Shown: piece after piece, positions 1 through 7,686 of the stretch
Position numbering within the stretch: the first letter of the stretch is position 1
How the letters are laid out: each line of letters starts with the position of its first letter
From: Clostridia bacterium
GTDB taxonomy: Bacteria > Bacillota > Clostridia > Oscillospirales > CAG-272
Length of the DNA stretch: 43,214 bases
Assembly (NCBI GenBank): GCA_017462615.1
Contig: JAFTQT010000063.1
Span: 1-43,214 of the forward strand
Direction: 5' to 3'
Notes under the pieces: generated by a model
Told to the model about the DNA's origin: nothing
What the model saw: only the letters and a program-made list of their open reading frames with translations
The model's database searches: none
Program-made: the position numbers and the translations under genes

Positions 1-2
1 AT

Positions 3-209
3 TTCCTCCCCAAGCAACTCTGGTGGCTTCTGCCCAGCGCGGTTTTTGTACTGCTTGTTTTCTTTATTGCGCTGTATGAAAGCTTCGAGCGGCTGGGGAG
101 GATCTTGGCCATTGTATTGGCGCTCCTCTGCTTAATCGCCTCTTTCAGCTTGGGCGTGATCCCCGCCGCATTGTGTGCCTTGAAAATACTCAAATCCACG
201 TTCCGATAA
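3..209 (+). CDS. C-terminal fragment of a small membrane protein
   Basis: An open frame runs in from the left edge and ends with TAA at 207-209, leaving 68 residues. Two hydrophobic stretches are visible, one around WWLLPSAVFVLLVFFIAL and one around ILAIVLALLCLIASF, separated by a short charged loop (YESFERLGR), so this is the end of a polytopic membrane protein. It has a short basic C-terminus. The frame ends directly before a strong hairpin with a T-run, which supports it as a real gene end. The family cannot be named from this piece. Confidence 0.6.
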   Translation, partial: FLPKQLWWLLPSAVFVLLVFFIALYESFERLGRILAIVLALLCLIASFSLGVIPAALCALKILKSTFR

Positions 210-249
210 AAAAATCCCGGGAAAGGACAAGTCCTTTCCCGGGATTTTT
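210..249. terminator. Bidirectional rho-independent terminator
   Basis: A 19-bp perfect stem (210-228 with 231-249) closes on a 2-nt loop, is GC-rich in the middle and has A-runs and T-runs at its feet. It lies between the convergent ends of the left-edge gene and the P-type ATPase and can stop both. Confidence 0.9.
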
Positions 250-265
250 CGTATCCGTTTGGGGG

Positions 266-2179
266 TCAAATATCCTTGCGGCGCAAAATGCGGGAGCTGT
301 TATACAGCACCACGAAGGCGCCGAGATTATGCAGCACCGAGCCAGCCAACGCCGTAATGACACCAAAGGAGGACAGGGCGATCATACCTGCGCTGATGCC
401 GATGGAAAGCACCAGGTTCTGATAGATGATGCGCCGGGTCTGCCGCGCCAGGTCGATGACAAAGGGGATATTCATCAAATTATTGTTCATCAAAGCAATA
501 TCAGCGGACTCAATGGCCAGATCCGAGCCCATAGCACCCATGGCGATGCCGACGGTGGCCTCGCGCAGCGCCAGGGCATCGTTGATACCATCGCCCACGG
601 CCAGCACGTTATGCTCCTCCCCGGAAAGCTCCCGCAGGCGGGAAAGCTTATCCTCCGGCAGCAGTCGGGCATATACCTCGTCGATGCCCACCTTGTCGCA
701 AATGGCGCGGGCAGGGGCCTCGCGGTCGCCGGTCAGCATCACCGTATGCTCGGCGCCCAGCTCACGCAGGGCATCCACGCATTCCGCGGCGTTCTCGCGC
801 ACCGTATCGTTAAAGGCCAGGTATCCCAGCAGCGTGTCGTCGCAGCTGACAAAGCTGACGCTACCGGCGGCACCCTCGTCCAATCCCTCCGGAATGGCAC
901 AGCCAAGCTCCAGCAGCCACTCCCGTCGACCAAAGCGATAGATATGTCCGTCGGCGGCCTCGCCCTCCACGCCACCGCCAGAGATCTCCCGCAGGGCAAG
1001 GGTGTGGTCAAAGGGGCGATCACCCATATACTCCGCCACAGCGCGGGATACGGGATGGTTAGAGCCTACGGCCACAGAGGCGGCAGCTGCCAGCAGCGCC
1101 TCCTCTGTGGTGTCACCAAAGGGCACAGCCTCCGTGAGGGACAGCTCGCCCCGAGTAACGGTACCGGTCTTATCGAACACGACAGTATCAATATCGGTCA
1201 ATTCTTCAATGAACTTGGAGTTTTTGATCAGCACACCGCGCTTGGTGGCCACAGACAGCGCCGCGATCATGGGCGCGGAGCTGACCAGCATCTGCCCACA
1301 GGGGCAGGACACCACCAGAATGGCAATGGCCTTGGAGATATCCGCCGTCACCAGCGCCACAGCGCCCGCTACGGCCAGAACGAAGGGAATGTAATAGCCA
1401 AGGAAGCGGTCAATGAGACGGGACTCCGCCAGGGTAATACCCTCGGACTCCTCCAGCAACTTCAGAATTTTAGAGAAGGAGGTATCCACGTGCTCCTTCT
1501 TGACCTCAACCACCATCAGTCCGTCCAGATTGACGGTGCCGGCATAGACTGGATCGCCCTCTCCCACGGCAGCAGGCTGGGGCTCACCGGTGAGGGACTT
1601 CTGATCTACGTTACTCTTGCCGCTTTTCACCACGCCGTCAATGGGGATGCCGGCACCGGGCTTGATGATGATCTGCTGCCCCACGCGGAGCGTGCTCACC
1701 TCTACCACGGTTTCCTTGCCGTCCTCGTAAAGCACGGCGGTGGTCTGCTGCATATTTTTGAGGCCCTCGATGACGTCGCGGCCACCCATGATGCTTCGCT
1801 CCTCCAGAATATGTACGATATTGAGGATGAAGGGAATGAGCACCGCCAGGATCAGCTCCTGATTGAACACGCACGCAATGATGGCAATGCCCACCAGGAT
1901 CTCCATGGCGTTGGTGAGGTTCTTTGTGAAGATGCCCTTGATGCCCGCTACGATCACAGGTACGCCCTCGATCAGCACGCCGATGAGGTACAGGATCTGT
2001 GCCACCACGGGGTAGGAGCCCTTCAGCACGTAGGTATAAATGAGACCTACCGCAAGGCAGGAAAGGGCAATCGCACCGCAAAGGATGTCCTTCGTCAGCT
2101 TGCGGCGCCCCTGCTCGGTCAGATTATCCCGGGAGAGGGCCTCAAGGCTGTTGCGCCCCATATTATTGATATTTTCCAT
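266..2179 (-). CDS. Heavy-metal translocating P-type ATPase (P1B type)
   Basis: A 637-residue membrane pump that should use ATP to export a metal cation. Family landmarks are all present: TGE of the actuator domain (residues 197-199), the membrane metal site CPC (292-294), the phosphorylated DKTGT (336-340), the P1B-specific SNHP motif near 380, and GDGINDALAL with a GSD signature near 540. The CPC motif sits in SCPCGQMLVSSAP rather than the usual CPCALVISTP, and there is no N-terminal GMxCxxC metal-binding domain. The metal cannot be assigned; Zn/Cd/Co or Cu types are possible. The start is set by AAGGAGG four bases upstream. It is the last gene of the SPFH operon, 9 bases after the preceding stop. 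Confidence 0.88.
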   Translation of the reverse strand: MENINNMGRNSLEALSRDNLTEQGRRKLTKDILCGAIALSCLAVGLIYTYVLKGSYPVVAQILYLIGVLIEGVPVIVAGIKGIFTKNLTNAMEILVGIAIIACVFNQELILAVLIPFILNIVHILEERSIMGGRDVIEGLKNMQQTTAVLYEDGKETVVEVSTLRVGQQIIIKPGAGIPIDGVVKSGKSNVDQKSLTGEPQPAAVGEGDPVYAGTVNLDGLMVVEVKKEHVDTSFSKILKLLEESEGITLAESRLIDRFLGYYIPFVLAVAGAVALVTADISKAIAILVVSCPCGQMLVSSAPMIAALSVATKRGVLIKNSKFIEELTDIDTVVFDKTGTVTRGELSLTEAVPFGDTTEEALLAAAASVAVGSNHPVSRAVAEYMGDRPFDHTLALREISGGGVEGEAADGHIYRFGRREWLLELGCAIPEGLDEGAAGSVSFVSCDDTLLGYLAFNDTVRENAAECVDALRELGAEHTVMLTGDREAPARAICDKVGIDEVYARLLPEDKLSRLRELSGEEHNVLAVGDGINDALALREATVGIAMGAMGSDLAIESADIALMNNNLMNIPFVIDLARQTRRIIYQNLVLSIGISAGMIALSSFGVITALAGSVLHNLGAFVVLYNSSRILRRKDI

Positions 2180-2188
2180 ACGCCCTCC

Positions 2189-3139
2189 TTACGGTTTGAT
2201 GATGATATTCGTTTCTCCGTCCTGCACCACCCGCACCTTGCCGATCCTTTGCATGAACAAAGCGGCCTTGGCAGCGTAGATCCGCGTCCTCACCACCTCG
2301 GGGCTGTTTTCATATTCGGCAAGCGTGCCCCAGAACTCGGCCAGGCTGTTGTTGGCCTCAGAGGTCTTGGCGGCCAGCTCCGAGCGGGCGTCGGTGACGT
2401 AGGCATTGGCCATGGCCTCTGCCAGGGGAATGATGTTTTCGCGGTACTGTCTTGCCCGCTCCACAATGGTCTCAGCTTGGACGGTGGCGGCATTCACGTC
2501 GTCGTAATATTCGCGCACCTCCTCGGGCATCGCCACATTGGTCAACTCCAGGGTGTTCAGCGTCACGCCCACGCCCATCGGCTCCAGCCGCTCCATTGCC
2601 CGCTCCAGCACCGCGGCGGAAAAGGCATCCTTGCCGTCGGTGAGAAGGTTGTCTACGTCGAGATTCGCCGCCTCGCACAGCATGGCGTTACTCACCGCAG
2701 CGTTGATGAGATATTCTGCATCCTTCACTCGCAGCGTATAGGCCACGGGATCGGAAATCACGTATTTCACCGACGCGGAGATGACGGCAATGCTCTGATC
2801 ACCCGTGATCACGTAGCCGCCGTCGGCGGTGGAAAGGGTGGTATCGCGGTCGGTAAAGTGTGTGGTGACGCTTTGCTCAATGACATTGCCCGTGGGCACG
2901 ATCACCACCTCGTCGATAATGTAGGGAAAGGCAAAGAGCAGACCGGGCTCGTGCACCTGCTCCTCATAGGTATCTCCCACCAGCTTACCGAAGCGCAGCA
3001 CCAACGCCACGTTGCCGCTTTCCACCCTTCGGATACCGGAGAAGAAGACACCCACCAGCACCACGATGACCAGTATGAGAAAATACTTGGTCACGGTGCC
3101 GAGAATATCCGCAAATAGCGTTTGCTTTTTCGTCCTCAT
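2189..3139 (-). CDS. SPFH/band-7 protein, HflK-like (third of the set)
   Basis: A 316-residue protein with one N-terminal membrane span (ILVIVVLVGVFFSGI) followed by an SPFH domain starting at RRVESGNVALVLRFGKL and then a helical region rich in Ala and Glu. The order and the text around SDPVAYTLRVKDAEYLINAA resemble HflK, which together with HflC forms large membrane cages around the FtsH protease in other bacteria. The C-terminus reads FMQRIGKVRVVQDGETNIII, like the HflK end. I chose the ATG at 3139 because AGAGGTG lies just upstream and an upstream in-frame start would overlap the previous gene. No ftsH is in the window, so its partner is unknown. Confidence 0.8.
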   Translation of the reverse strand: MRTKKQTLFADILGTVTKYFLILVIVVLVGVFFSGIRRVESGNVALVLRFGKLVGDTYEEQVHEPGLLFAFPYIIDEVVIVPTGNVIEQSVTTHFTDRDTTLSTADGGYVITGDQSIAVISASVKYVISDPVAYTLRVKDAEYLINAAVSNAMLCEAANLDVDNLLTDGKDAFSAAVLERAMERLEPMGVGVTLNTLELTNVAMPEEVREYYDDVNAATVQAETIVERARQYRENIIPLAEAMANAYVTDARSELAAKTSEANNSLAEFWGTLAEYENSPEVVRTRIYAAKAALFMQRIGKVRVVQDGETNIIIKP

Positions 3140-3149
3140 ACAGCACCTC

Positions 3150-4229
3150 TTATCCGCCGATGGCATTCTTAGCAGCGGCATCCTCAATGAGAGCGGCCAC
3201 AGCGGTGATCAGCGCCTCTCTGTCGGCCTCGGGCAGCTGGGTCAGGATATAGGTCAGATCATGGACGACGGTCTCGTTGCCCTCGATCTCCATATTCTTC
3301 GAATACTCGGTGAGGATATTAAAGGGATACTCGTTGGCCTTGACCACCAGAATGGTGGAGCTGTTCACCGAGTTCACCATAGTATCCAGGTTCTGCAGGA
3401 ACTTGTAAAGCTCGATGTTGGCCTTCTGTGCCTCGGCATAGATGCGGGCCACCTCGGCCTCGGTCTGCGCCTTGATGGCAGCGGCCTCGTTCTTGCCTGC
3501 GGCCTCGATCTCAGAGGCATCTGCTGCAGCATTGGACTCGATCTTGCTGGCCTCCTTGTCCGCATTGGCAAGGATGATGTCGATCTCCTTCTGACTGTCC
3601 GCCCGCATCTGCTCAAAAACGCTTTCCAGGTTCGTATCCGGCAAAGACAGCCGGAGGATGCGCACGTCGGTCACCTTAATGCCATAGTTGGCGAGGCAGT
3701 TGTCCCGCACGCGGGCAAAGATCTCATCCTGGATCTGATCGATACGGATCTGCTCCTTTTCAAGGGAAACCAGCGCCGTCAGATCATAGCCACCCATAAT
3801 GCTGTTGGTAGCGCTGAACACCTGGTCATTGAGATAAGAGCTGACCTTGCCCTGAGAGCCTACGCTGCTGTGATACAGCACCGTATCCTCGATCTCCCAC
3901 GCTACGTAGGATTGAATAATGATATTACGCTTGTCGCGGGTGGTGGTCTCCAGCTTGTTGGACTCCAGGTACTGCAGCTTGTCATCGTAATTCACCACAG
4001 TCTCAAAGGGCCAGGGAAGCTTGAGGTAAAGACCCGCCTCGGTGATTTCCTCACGGACGGCGCCAAAGCGCAGGATCACGGCACACTGCCCCTCCCTCAC
4101 CTGGGTGGTGAAGCCAAACCAGAACAGCACCAAAATTACCACGGCTGCCGTCAGATATTTGGCGATCAGCCCCGCAACGGAGTGCTTTTTCTCAGATTTT
4201 GCGATTTTTTTATTTTCACGGTTACGCAT
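3150..4229 (-). CDS. SPFH/band-7 protein, HflC-like
   Basis: A 359-residue protein with a basic N-terminus, one membrane span (YLTAAVVILVLFWFGF) and an SPFH domain beginning VREGQCAVILRFGAV. The stretch TRDKRNIIIQSYVAWEIED and the later VTDVRILRLSLPDTNLESV match the HflC pattern, and an Ala/Glu-rich coiled region (about residues 215-275) follows, as in HflC. In known systems HflC and HflK alternate in a membrane ring that gates FtsH. It sits 12 bases after the long HflK-like gene and 10 bases before the short one, so the three are co-translated. The C-terminal 60 residues are specific to this protein. Confidence 0.82.
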   Translation of the reverse strand: MRNRENKKIAKSEKKHSVAGLIAKYLTAAVVILVLFWFGFTTQVREGQCAVILRFGAVREEITEAGLYLKLPWPFETVVNYDDKLQYLESNKLETTTRDKRNIIIQSYVAWEIEDTVLYHSSVGSQGKVSSYLNDQVFSATNSIMGGYDLTALVSLEKEQIRIDQIQDEIFARVRDNCLANYGIKVTDVRILRLSLPDTNLESVFEQMRADSQKEIDIILANADKEASKIESNAAADASEIEAAGKNEAAAIKAQTEAEVARIYAEAQKANIELYKFLQNLDTMVNSVNSSTILVVKANEYPFNILTEYSKNMEIEGNETVVHDLTYILTQLPEADREALITAVAALIEDAAAKNAIGG

Positions 4230-4241
4230 CTTGTAATCTCC

Positions 4242-6047
4242 TTATTTCTCAACGGTGCTATCGGTCAGGTTACCGATATAAATGTTGGAGGAATTCACTC
4301 CATCGCCCACGATAACGAGTCTGGCGTCGGCATAGGCGCTCTTCAGCGCCTCCAGATATTTGTAGTAGCGATATTCGCCCGGCCAGGTCTCGTCGGCCTC
4401 TACGCTGGCCATAAAGGAGGCAACGGCCTCGTTGGCATTGGCGATGGCCATATAGCTCTCTGCCCGCTGCCCGTTGACGTCACTTTCATATTTGGCATAG
4501 GCGCTGGCCAGCATATAGGCCGCTCTCGCCTCCGCATCCAGAATGGTGGTGGAGGCAATGACGCCCGCGCTGAGGAAGTCCTGATAAACGGTTGCTACCT
4601 CCACAGGCGGATGGATGCTCTCCAGTACCACGCTCACGATCCGAAGCCCCGTGTGATAGGTCTCCATCCGCTCCGTCAGCACCGCCTTCATGCTCTCGGC
4701 AAAGGCCACGCGGTCGGTGGACAGCATGGTATCAAGATCAGTGCTGATGGTATTATCCAGCACCATTTCATAGGCTGCCGCCTCCAGCAGCTGCACCGGC
4801 GCCGAGCAATTGGTAAGATAAGCGTGGAGATCGTCAATGCAGTATTCCACACGCAGATTGATGGAAATGAGCTCGTTGCCGCCACCCAGCAGCAGCTTGT
4901 ATTCCTCACTGCCATGAGATTCTGTCCAGATATTGTCGCCCTCACGCTCCGGAATGTAGCCAACGGTCACCTTCTGTACGGTTTCGGTGTCCACCACCTC
5001 CACCTGGTCAAAGGGCCAGGGCAGGGTCATATGTAAGCCGGGCTCCAAAACCTCCGGCTGCAGCTTGCCAAAGCGGTACAGGGCCCCCTGCTGGCTTGCC
5101 TCGATCTGTACCAGACCCGTCGAGGCCCAGATCAGCAAAAGCGAGAGCATCAGCGCGTAGGGGAACACCAGACGGATCAGCTGCATGCTCCACAGGGAAC
5201 GCATGCTGATGCCGGTGTTTTTCTCCAGGTACACCAAAATGCCAAAGTCTCCGCCGCCCAAGCCCGGCATGGGAATAGCCAGATCGGGAGCCGTCAGCAG
5301 CTCATTGCGCACCAGGCGTGCCACCAGGGCCACCACAAGAGAAAGCAGCTCGTAAATAAACAGTATGGTGATCACCAAGGGCAAGTAGCTCTGCAAATTG
5401 ATGAAGCCCAAGGCGTGCACGGTCAGCACCACGGCCTCCAGCACCAGGATCACCTCACCAAGGCAAAAGGCGCTACGCAGGTTCCGTAAAAGCGCAAGGT
5501 CAAAGGGCACCACGTCATCCCCGTCCTCGGCCGCGTGCTTGCACCACTTATCAAAAACGATGGAGAGCACGAAGAGCACCGCCATGATGACCGGCAGAAG
5601 AAAGCCGGATACGTAGCCCGCTGCGGGTCGCTTGCGATAATACCAGAACAGCAACACGGCACCACCGATGACGACAAGGATCAGTGTAGTCAACACACGA
5701 TGACGCTTTTCACAATAGTAATCCCGACAGGCATTGCACATACGGCACCAGAGTCCTGCAAGAGCGCGTTTGATGCGCTGCCGCAGCGGCAAGCGCTCCG
5801 GCTCCTCCTCAGGCTCCGCCTCATGCTCCGGCTGGGCGGTCTTTTCCCGCTCCGATACGGCGGGTAACAGTAGAATCAAATTGATCACTGCCGGTGTCTG
5901 CAGCGTAATGGCGATCAGCAGCAGCGGCAGGTGCTTGAAGGTCACGTACAGCGCGATCAGCAGCACGCCGATCCCCAGCAGACAAAATGCCGCAGCAAGG
6001 GAAATGAGACGCGCCTTTGACAGCGTTTTCTTTTGTTTTTTCTTCAT
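4242..6047 (-). CDS. HflK-like SPFH protein with a seven-span N-terminal membrane extension
   Basis: This 601-residue protein is first in its operon. The C-terminal third (from about residue 340, QIEASQQGALYRFGKLQPEVLEPG) is an HflK-type SPFH domain ending in DARLVIVGDGVNSSNIYIG. Unlike E. coli HflK, the N-terminal 330 residues hold about seven hydrophobic spans. A cytosolic loop after the second span contains four close cysteines (101, 104, 107, 112) in CRMCNACRDYYC, which could bind metal or a cluster. I chose the ATG at 6047 because GAAGGAGG lies at good spacing; an upstream in-frame start lacks one. It probably seeds the SPFH complex formed with the next two gene products. Confidence 0.8.
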   Translation of the reverse strand: MKKKQKKTLSKARLISLAAAFCLLGIGVLLIALYVTFKHLPLLLIAITLQTPAVINLILLLPAVSEREKTAQPEHEAEPEEEPERLPLRQRIKRALAGLWCRMCNACRDYYCEKRHRVLTTLILVVIGGAVLLFWYYRKRPAAGYVSGFLLPVIMAVLFVLSIVFDKWCKHAAEDGDDVVPFDLALLRNLRSAFCLGEVILVLEAVVLTVHALGFINLQSYLPLVITILFIYELLSLVVALVARLVRNELLTAPDLAIPMPGLGGGDFGILVYLEKNTGISMRSLWSMQLIRLVFPYALMLSLLLIWASTGLVQIEASQQGALYRFGKLQPEVLEPGLHMTLPWPFDQVEVVDTETVQKVTVGYIPEREGDNIWTESHGSEEYKLLLGGGNELISINLRVEYCIDDLHAYLTNCSAPVQLLEAAAYEMVLDNTISTDLDTMLSTDRVAFAESMKAVLTERMETYHTGLRIVSVVLESIHPPVEVATVYQDFLSAGVIASTTILDAEARAAYMLASAYAKYESDVNGQRAESYMAIANANEAVASFMASVEADETWPGEYRYYKYLEALKSAYADARLVIVGDGVNSSNIYIGNLTDSTVEK

Positions 6048-6080
6048 AGCTTCCTCCTTCACAAGGACCATTCCCCCACG

Positions 6081-6092
6081 CGCACATGTGCG
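6081..6092. promoter_or_regulatory. Perfect 12-bp palindrome in the SPFH operon leader
   Basis: CGCACATGTGCG is fully self-complementary and lies roughly 20 bases downstream of the predicted transcription start of the SPFH/P-type ATPase operon. It could be a repressor operator. No regulator gene is adjacent, so this is only a candidate. Confidence 0.35.
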
Positions 6093-6115
6093 TGCGCATA
6101 AGGGTAGATAGTACT

Positions 6116-6144
6116 ATTATACATATAATTCACGCAGTTGTCAA
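6116..6144 (-). promoter_or_regulatory. Sigma-A promoter of the SPFH/P-type ATPase operon
   Basis: Read on the minus strand, TTGACA (6144-6139) and TATAAT (6121-6116) are separated by exactly 17 bases, both matching consensus perfectly. The start of transcription would be near 6109, giving a leader of about 60 bases. Confidence 0.85.
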
Positions 6145-6199
6145 GATTGTCAAAAATTTTAACATTTTTGCCTATTTTCTCTACATTTTTCCCAATTGC

Positions 6200-6233
6200 A
6201 GAAAAGCGGCGTGCTCACGCACGCCGCTTTTCT
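6200..6233 (-). terminator. Terminator after the PfkB kinase gene
   Basis: A 15-bp stem (6200-6214 with 6219-6233) with a 4-base loop lies 37 bases beyond the kinase stop. On the minus strand its descending arm ends in CTTTTCT. It also insulates the SPFH operon promoter. Confidence 0.75.
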
Positions 6234-6269
6234 CGCAAAACTCATACCGTTTAGGGGGTAAATCTCAAA

Positions 6270-7166
6270 TTACGCCTCCAAAAGCCGCAAAATATCGGCT
6301 CGTTTGGCAAGACCGGGAAGCCCTGCCGTAGCGCTACCGGCAGCAAGCCCCAGCCGTAGCGCGTAGCCGTAGCCTCGTTCCACGCCTGCGAGAAAGCCGG
6401 CCACCATTGAATCGCCTGCCCCCACGGTGTTGACGGCGGGGCCACCCATCGCCGGCGCCCGATGCACCGTACCGTCTTCGTCCAGCAGCAGCGCTCCCTC
6501 TCCGCCAAGAGATACCAGCACGTTACGTGCTCCGGCAGTCTGCAGCGACCGGGCTGCCTCCTCGATCTCTGCATCGGTGCAGAGTGCGCGTCCCGCAAGA
6601 CCCGCAAGCTCCGCGCGGTTTGGTTTGATCAGGAAGGGACGGTACGGCAACACGGAGCGCAGCAGCGCTCCCTCTGCATCCACCACAAAGCGCACACCTC
6701 GCCCCGAAAGACGGACAAGCATCCGCTCATATATATCAAATGGAAGACTTCCGGGCACGCTGCCCGCCAGCACCAGCGTATCACCCTCACCCAATCTGTC
6801 CAATTTTTCATAAAACACCTTCAACACCTCCGGTGGTACGGCAGGTCCCTTGCCGTTGATCTCGCTCTCCTCCGTGGGCGTCTTGAGCTTCACGTTGATG
6901 CGGGTAAAGCCCTCCGGCAGCCGCAAAAAATCGGTTCTGACACCGGTGGCACGCAGATGCTGCTCCAGCGCCGCACCGGTAAAGCCGGCCACCAGTCCCA
7001 GGGCGGTGGTTTCCACTCCCAGCTCACGCAGCACCAGCGACACGTTCACGCCCTTGCCGCCGAAATAGATCTCCTCCCCCACGCTCCGATTGGTGGCGCC
7101 CTCCACAAGGGCAGGCAGATGCATCACGTAGTCCACGGCAGGATTCAAGGTAACGGTATAGATCAT
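6270..7166 (-). CDS. PfkB-family sugar-phosphate kinase, probable 1-phosphofructokinase
   Basis: A 298-residue cytosolic kinase, the usual length of FruK/LacC enzymes. The N-terminus MIYTVTLNPAVDYVMHLP and FGGKGVNVSLVLRELG are typical of 1-phosphofructokinase and tagatose-6-phosphate kinase, and the C-terminal GAGDSMVAGF carries the catalytic aspartate of the PfkB anion hole. It would phosphorylate fructose 1-phosphate to the 1,6-bisphosphate. FruK and tagatose-6-phosphate kinase cannot be separated by eye. I chose the ATG at 7166 because GAGGAGG lies 6 bases upstream; the longer frame upstream runs through the promoter. No fructose PTS gene or FruR regulator is adjacent, so it is a single-gene unit. 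Confidence 0.82.
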   Translation of the reverse strand: MIYTVTLNPAVDYVMHLPALVEGATNRSVGEEIYFGGKGVNVSLVLRELGVETTALGLVAGFTGAALEQHLRATGVRTDFLRLPEGFTRINVKLKTPTEESEINGKGPAVPPEVLKVFYEKLDRLGEGDTLVLAGSVPGSLPFDIYERMLVRLSGRGVRFVVDAEGALLRSVLPYRPFLIKPNRAELAGLAGRALCTDAEIEEAARSLQTAGARNVLVSLGGEGALLLDEDGTVHRAPAMGGPAVNTVGAGDSMVAGFLAGVERGYGYALRLGLAAGSATAGLPGLAKRADILRLLEA

Positions 7167-7196
7167 AACGACCTCCTCATGCGATATTCCGCTTTT

Positions 7197-7226
7197 ATTA
7201 TACGCCCAAGGTCGGCTCCCCGTCAA
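7197..7226 (-). promoter_or_regulatory. Promoter of the PfkB kinase gene
   Basis: On the minus strand TTGACG (7226-7221) and TATAAT (7202-7197) are 18 bases apart, about 30 bases upstream of the start codon. Confidence 0.7.
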
Positions 7227-7316
7227 GAGATTTGTCGGAATTTGCCAAATTTCACCTCTCCGGCTCCCCCGTCCTTTGATTTCTCCCCCAAAACGCAAAA
7301 AACTTGCAAAAATCTC

Positions 7317-7345
7317 TTGACAAACGCCGTCGGCAGTCCTATAAT
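7317..7345 (+). promoter_or_regulatory. Sigma-A promoter of the feo operon
   Basis: TTGACA (7317-7322) and TATAAT (7340-7345) have a 17-base spacer, a perfect consensus promoter. The predicted start lies inside the GTTAG-N6-CTAAC palindrome that follows, so binding there would block initiation. Confidence 0.88.
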
Positions 7346-7352
7346 ATGATTA

Positions 7353-7368
7353 GTTAGGCAAGGCTAAC
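7353..7368. promoter_or_regulatory. Putative iron-responsive operator 1 (GTTAG-N6-CTAAC)
   Basis: GTTAGGCAAGGCTAAC sits directly after the -10 box of feoA. The same arms and spacing recur before feoB. The half-site TTAGG resembles DtxR/IdeR-family boxes, which repress iron uptake when Fe(II) is plentiful. The regulator itself is not in this window. Confidence 0.7.
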
Positions 7369-7398
7369 TTCTTGCCCCTTTTGAGGAAGGAGATCAAT

Positions 7399-7620
7399 AT
7401 GCGAACATTGAAGGACGTGCCCGTGGGCAGCACCGCCAAGGTCATCAAGCTCCACGGCGAGGGCGCCATCCGCCGCCGCATTATGGATATGGGCATCACC
7501 AAGGGCGTTTTGATCCGCGTGCGTAAGCTGGCCCCGCTGGGTGATCCTATGGAGTTGACGCTGCGCGGCTATGAGCTGTCGCTGCGTAAGGCCGACGCTG
7601 AAATGATTGAGGTGGAATGA
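7399..7620 (+). CDS. feoA: FeoA, small SH3-like partner of the ferrous iron transporter
   Basis: A 73-residue cytosolic protein, the normal FeoA size. It begins MRTLKDVPVGSTAKVIKLHGEG and contains RRRIMDMGITKGVLIRVRKLAPLGDP, the typical FeoA core (MGI/L...G, then a beta-rich segment). FeoA supports FeoB-mediated Fe(II) uptake. I chose the ATG at 7399 with AAGGAG eight bases upstream rather than the upstream in-frame ATG at 7372, which has no ribosome site. It lies between two identical operator palindromes and directly before feoB. Confidence 0.93.
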   Translation: MRTLKDVPVGSTAKVIKLHGEGAIRRRIMDMGITKGVLIRVRKLAPLGDPMELTLRGYELSLRKADAEMIEVE

Positions 7621-7642
7621 ACGCTTTTATTTTTTCTACAAG

Positions 7643-7658
7643 GTTAGTGAAGACTAAC
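7643..7658. promoter_or_regulatory. Putative iron-responsive operator 2 (GTTAG-N6-CTAAC)
   Basis: GTTAGTGAAGACTAAC lies between feoA and feoB with arms and spacing identical to operator 1 and a shared central AAG. No clear promoter accompanies it, so it may act as a second binding site or roadblock, or control a weak internal start. Confidence 0.62.
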
Positions 7659-7686
7659 AAAAATGCAAACAGAAAGGATACAATCA

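Noticed and set aside
173..3118. A 981-codon open frame on the plus strand opposite the P-type ATPase
   Set aside because: It runs across two minus-strand genes with clear motifs and through a terminator; its own translation shows no recognisable domain.
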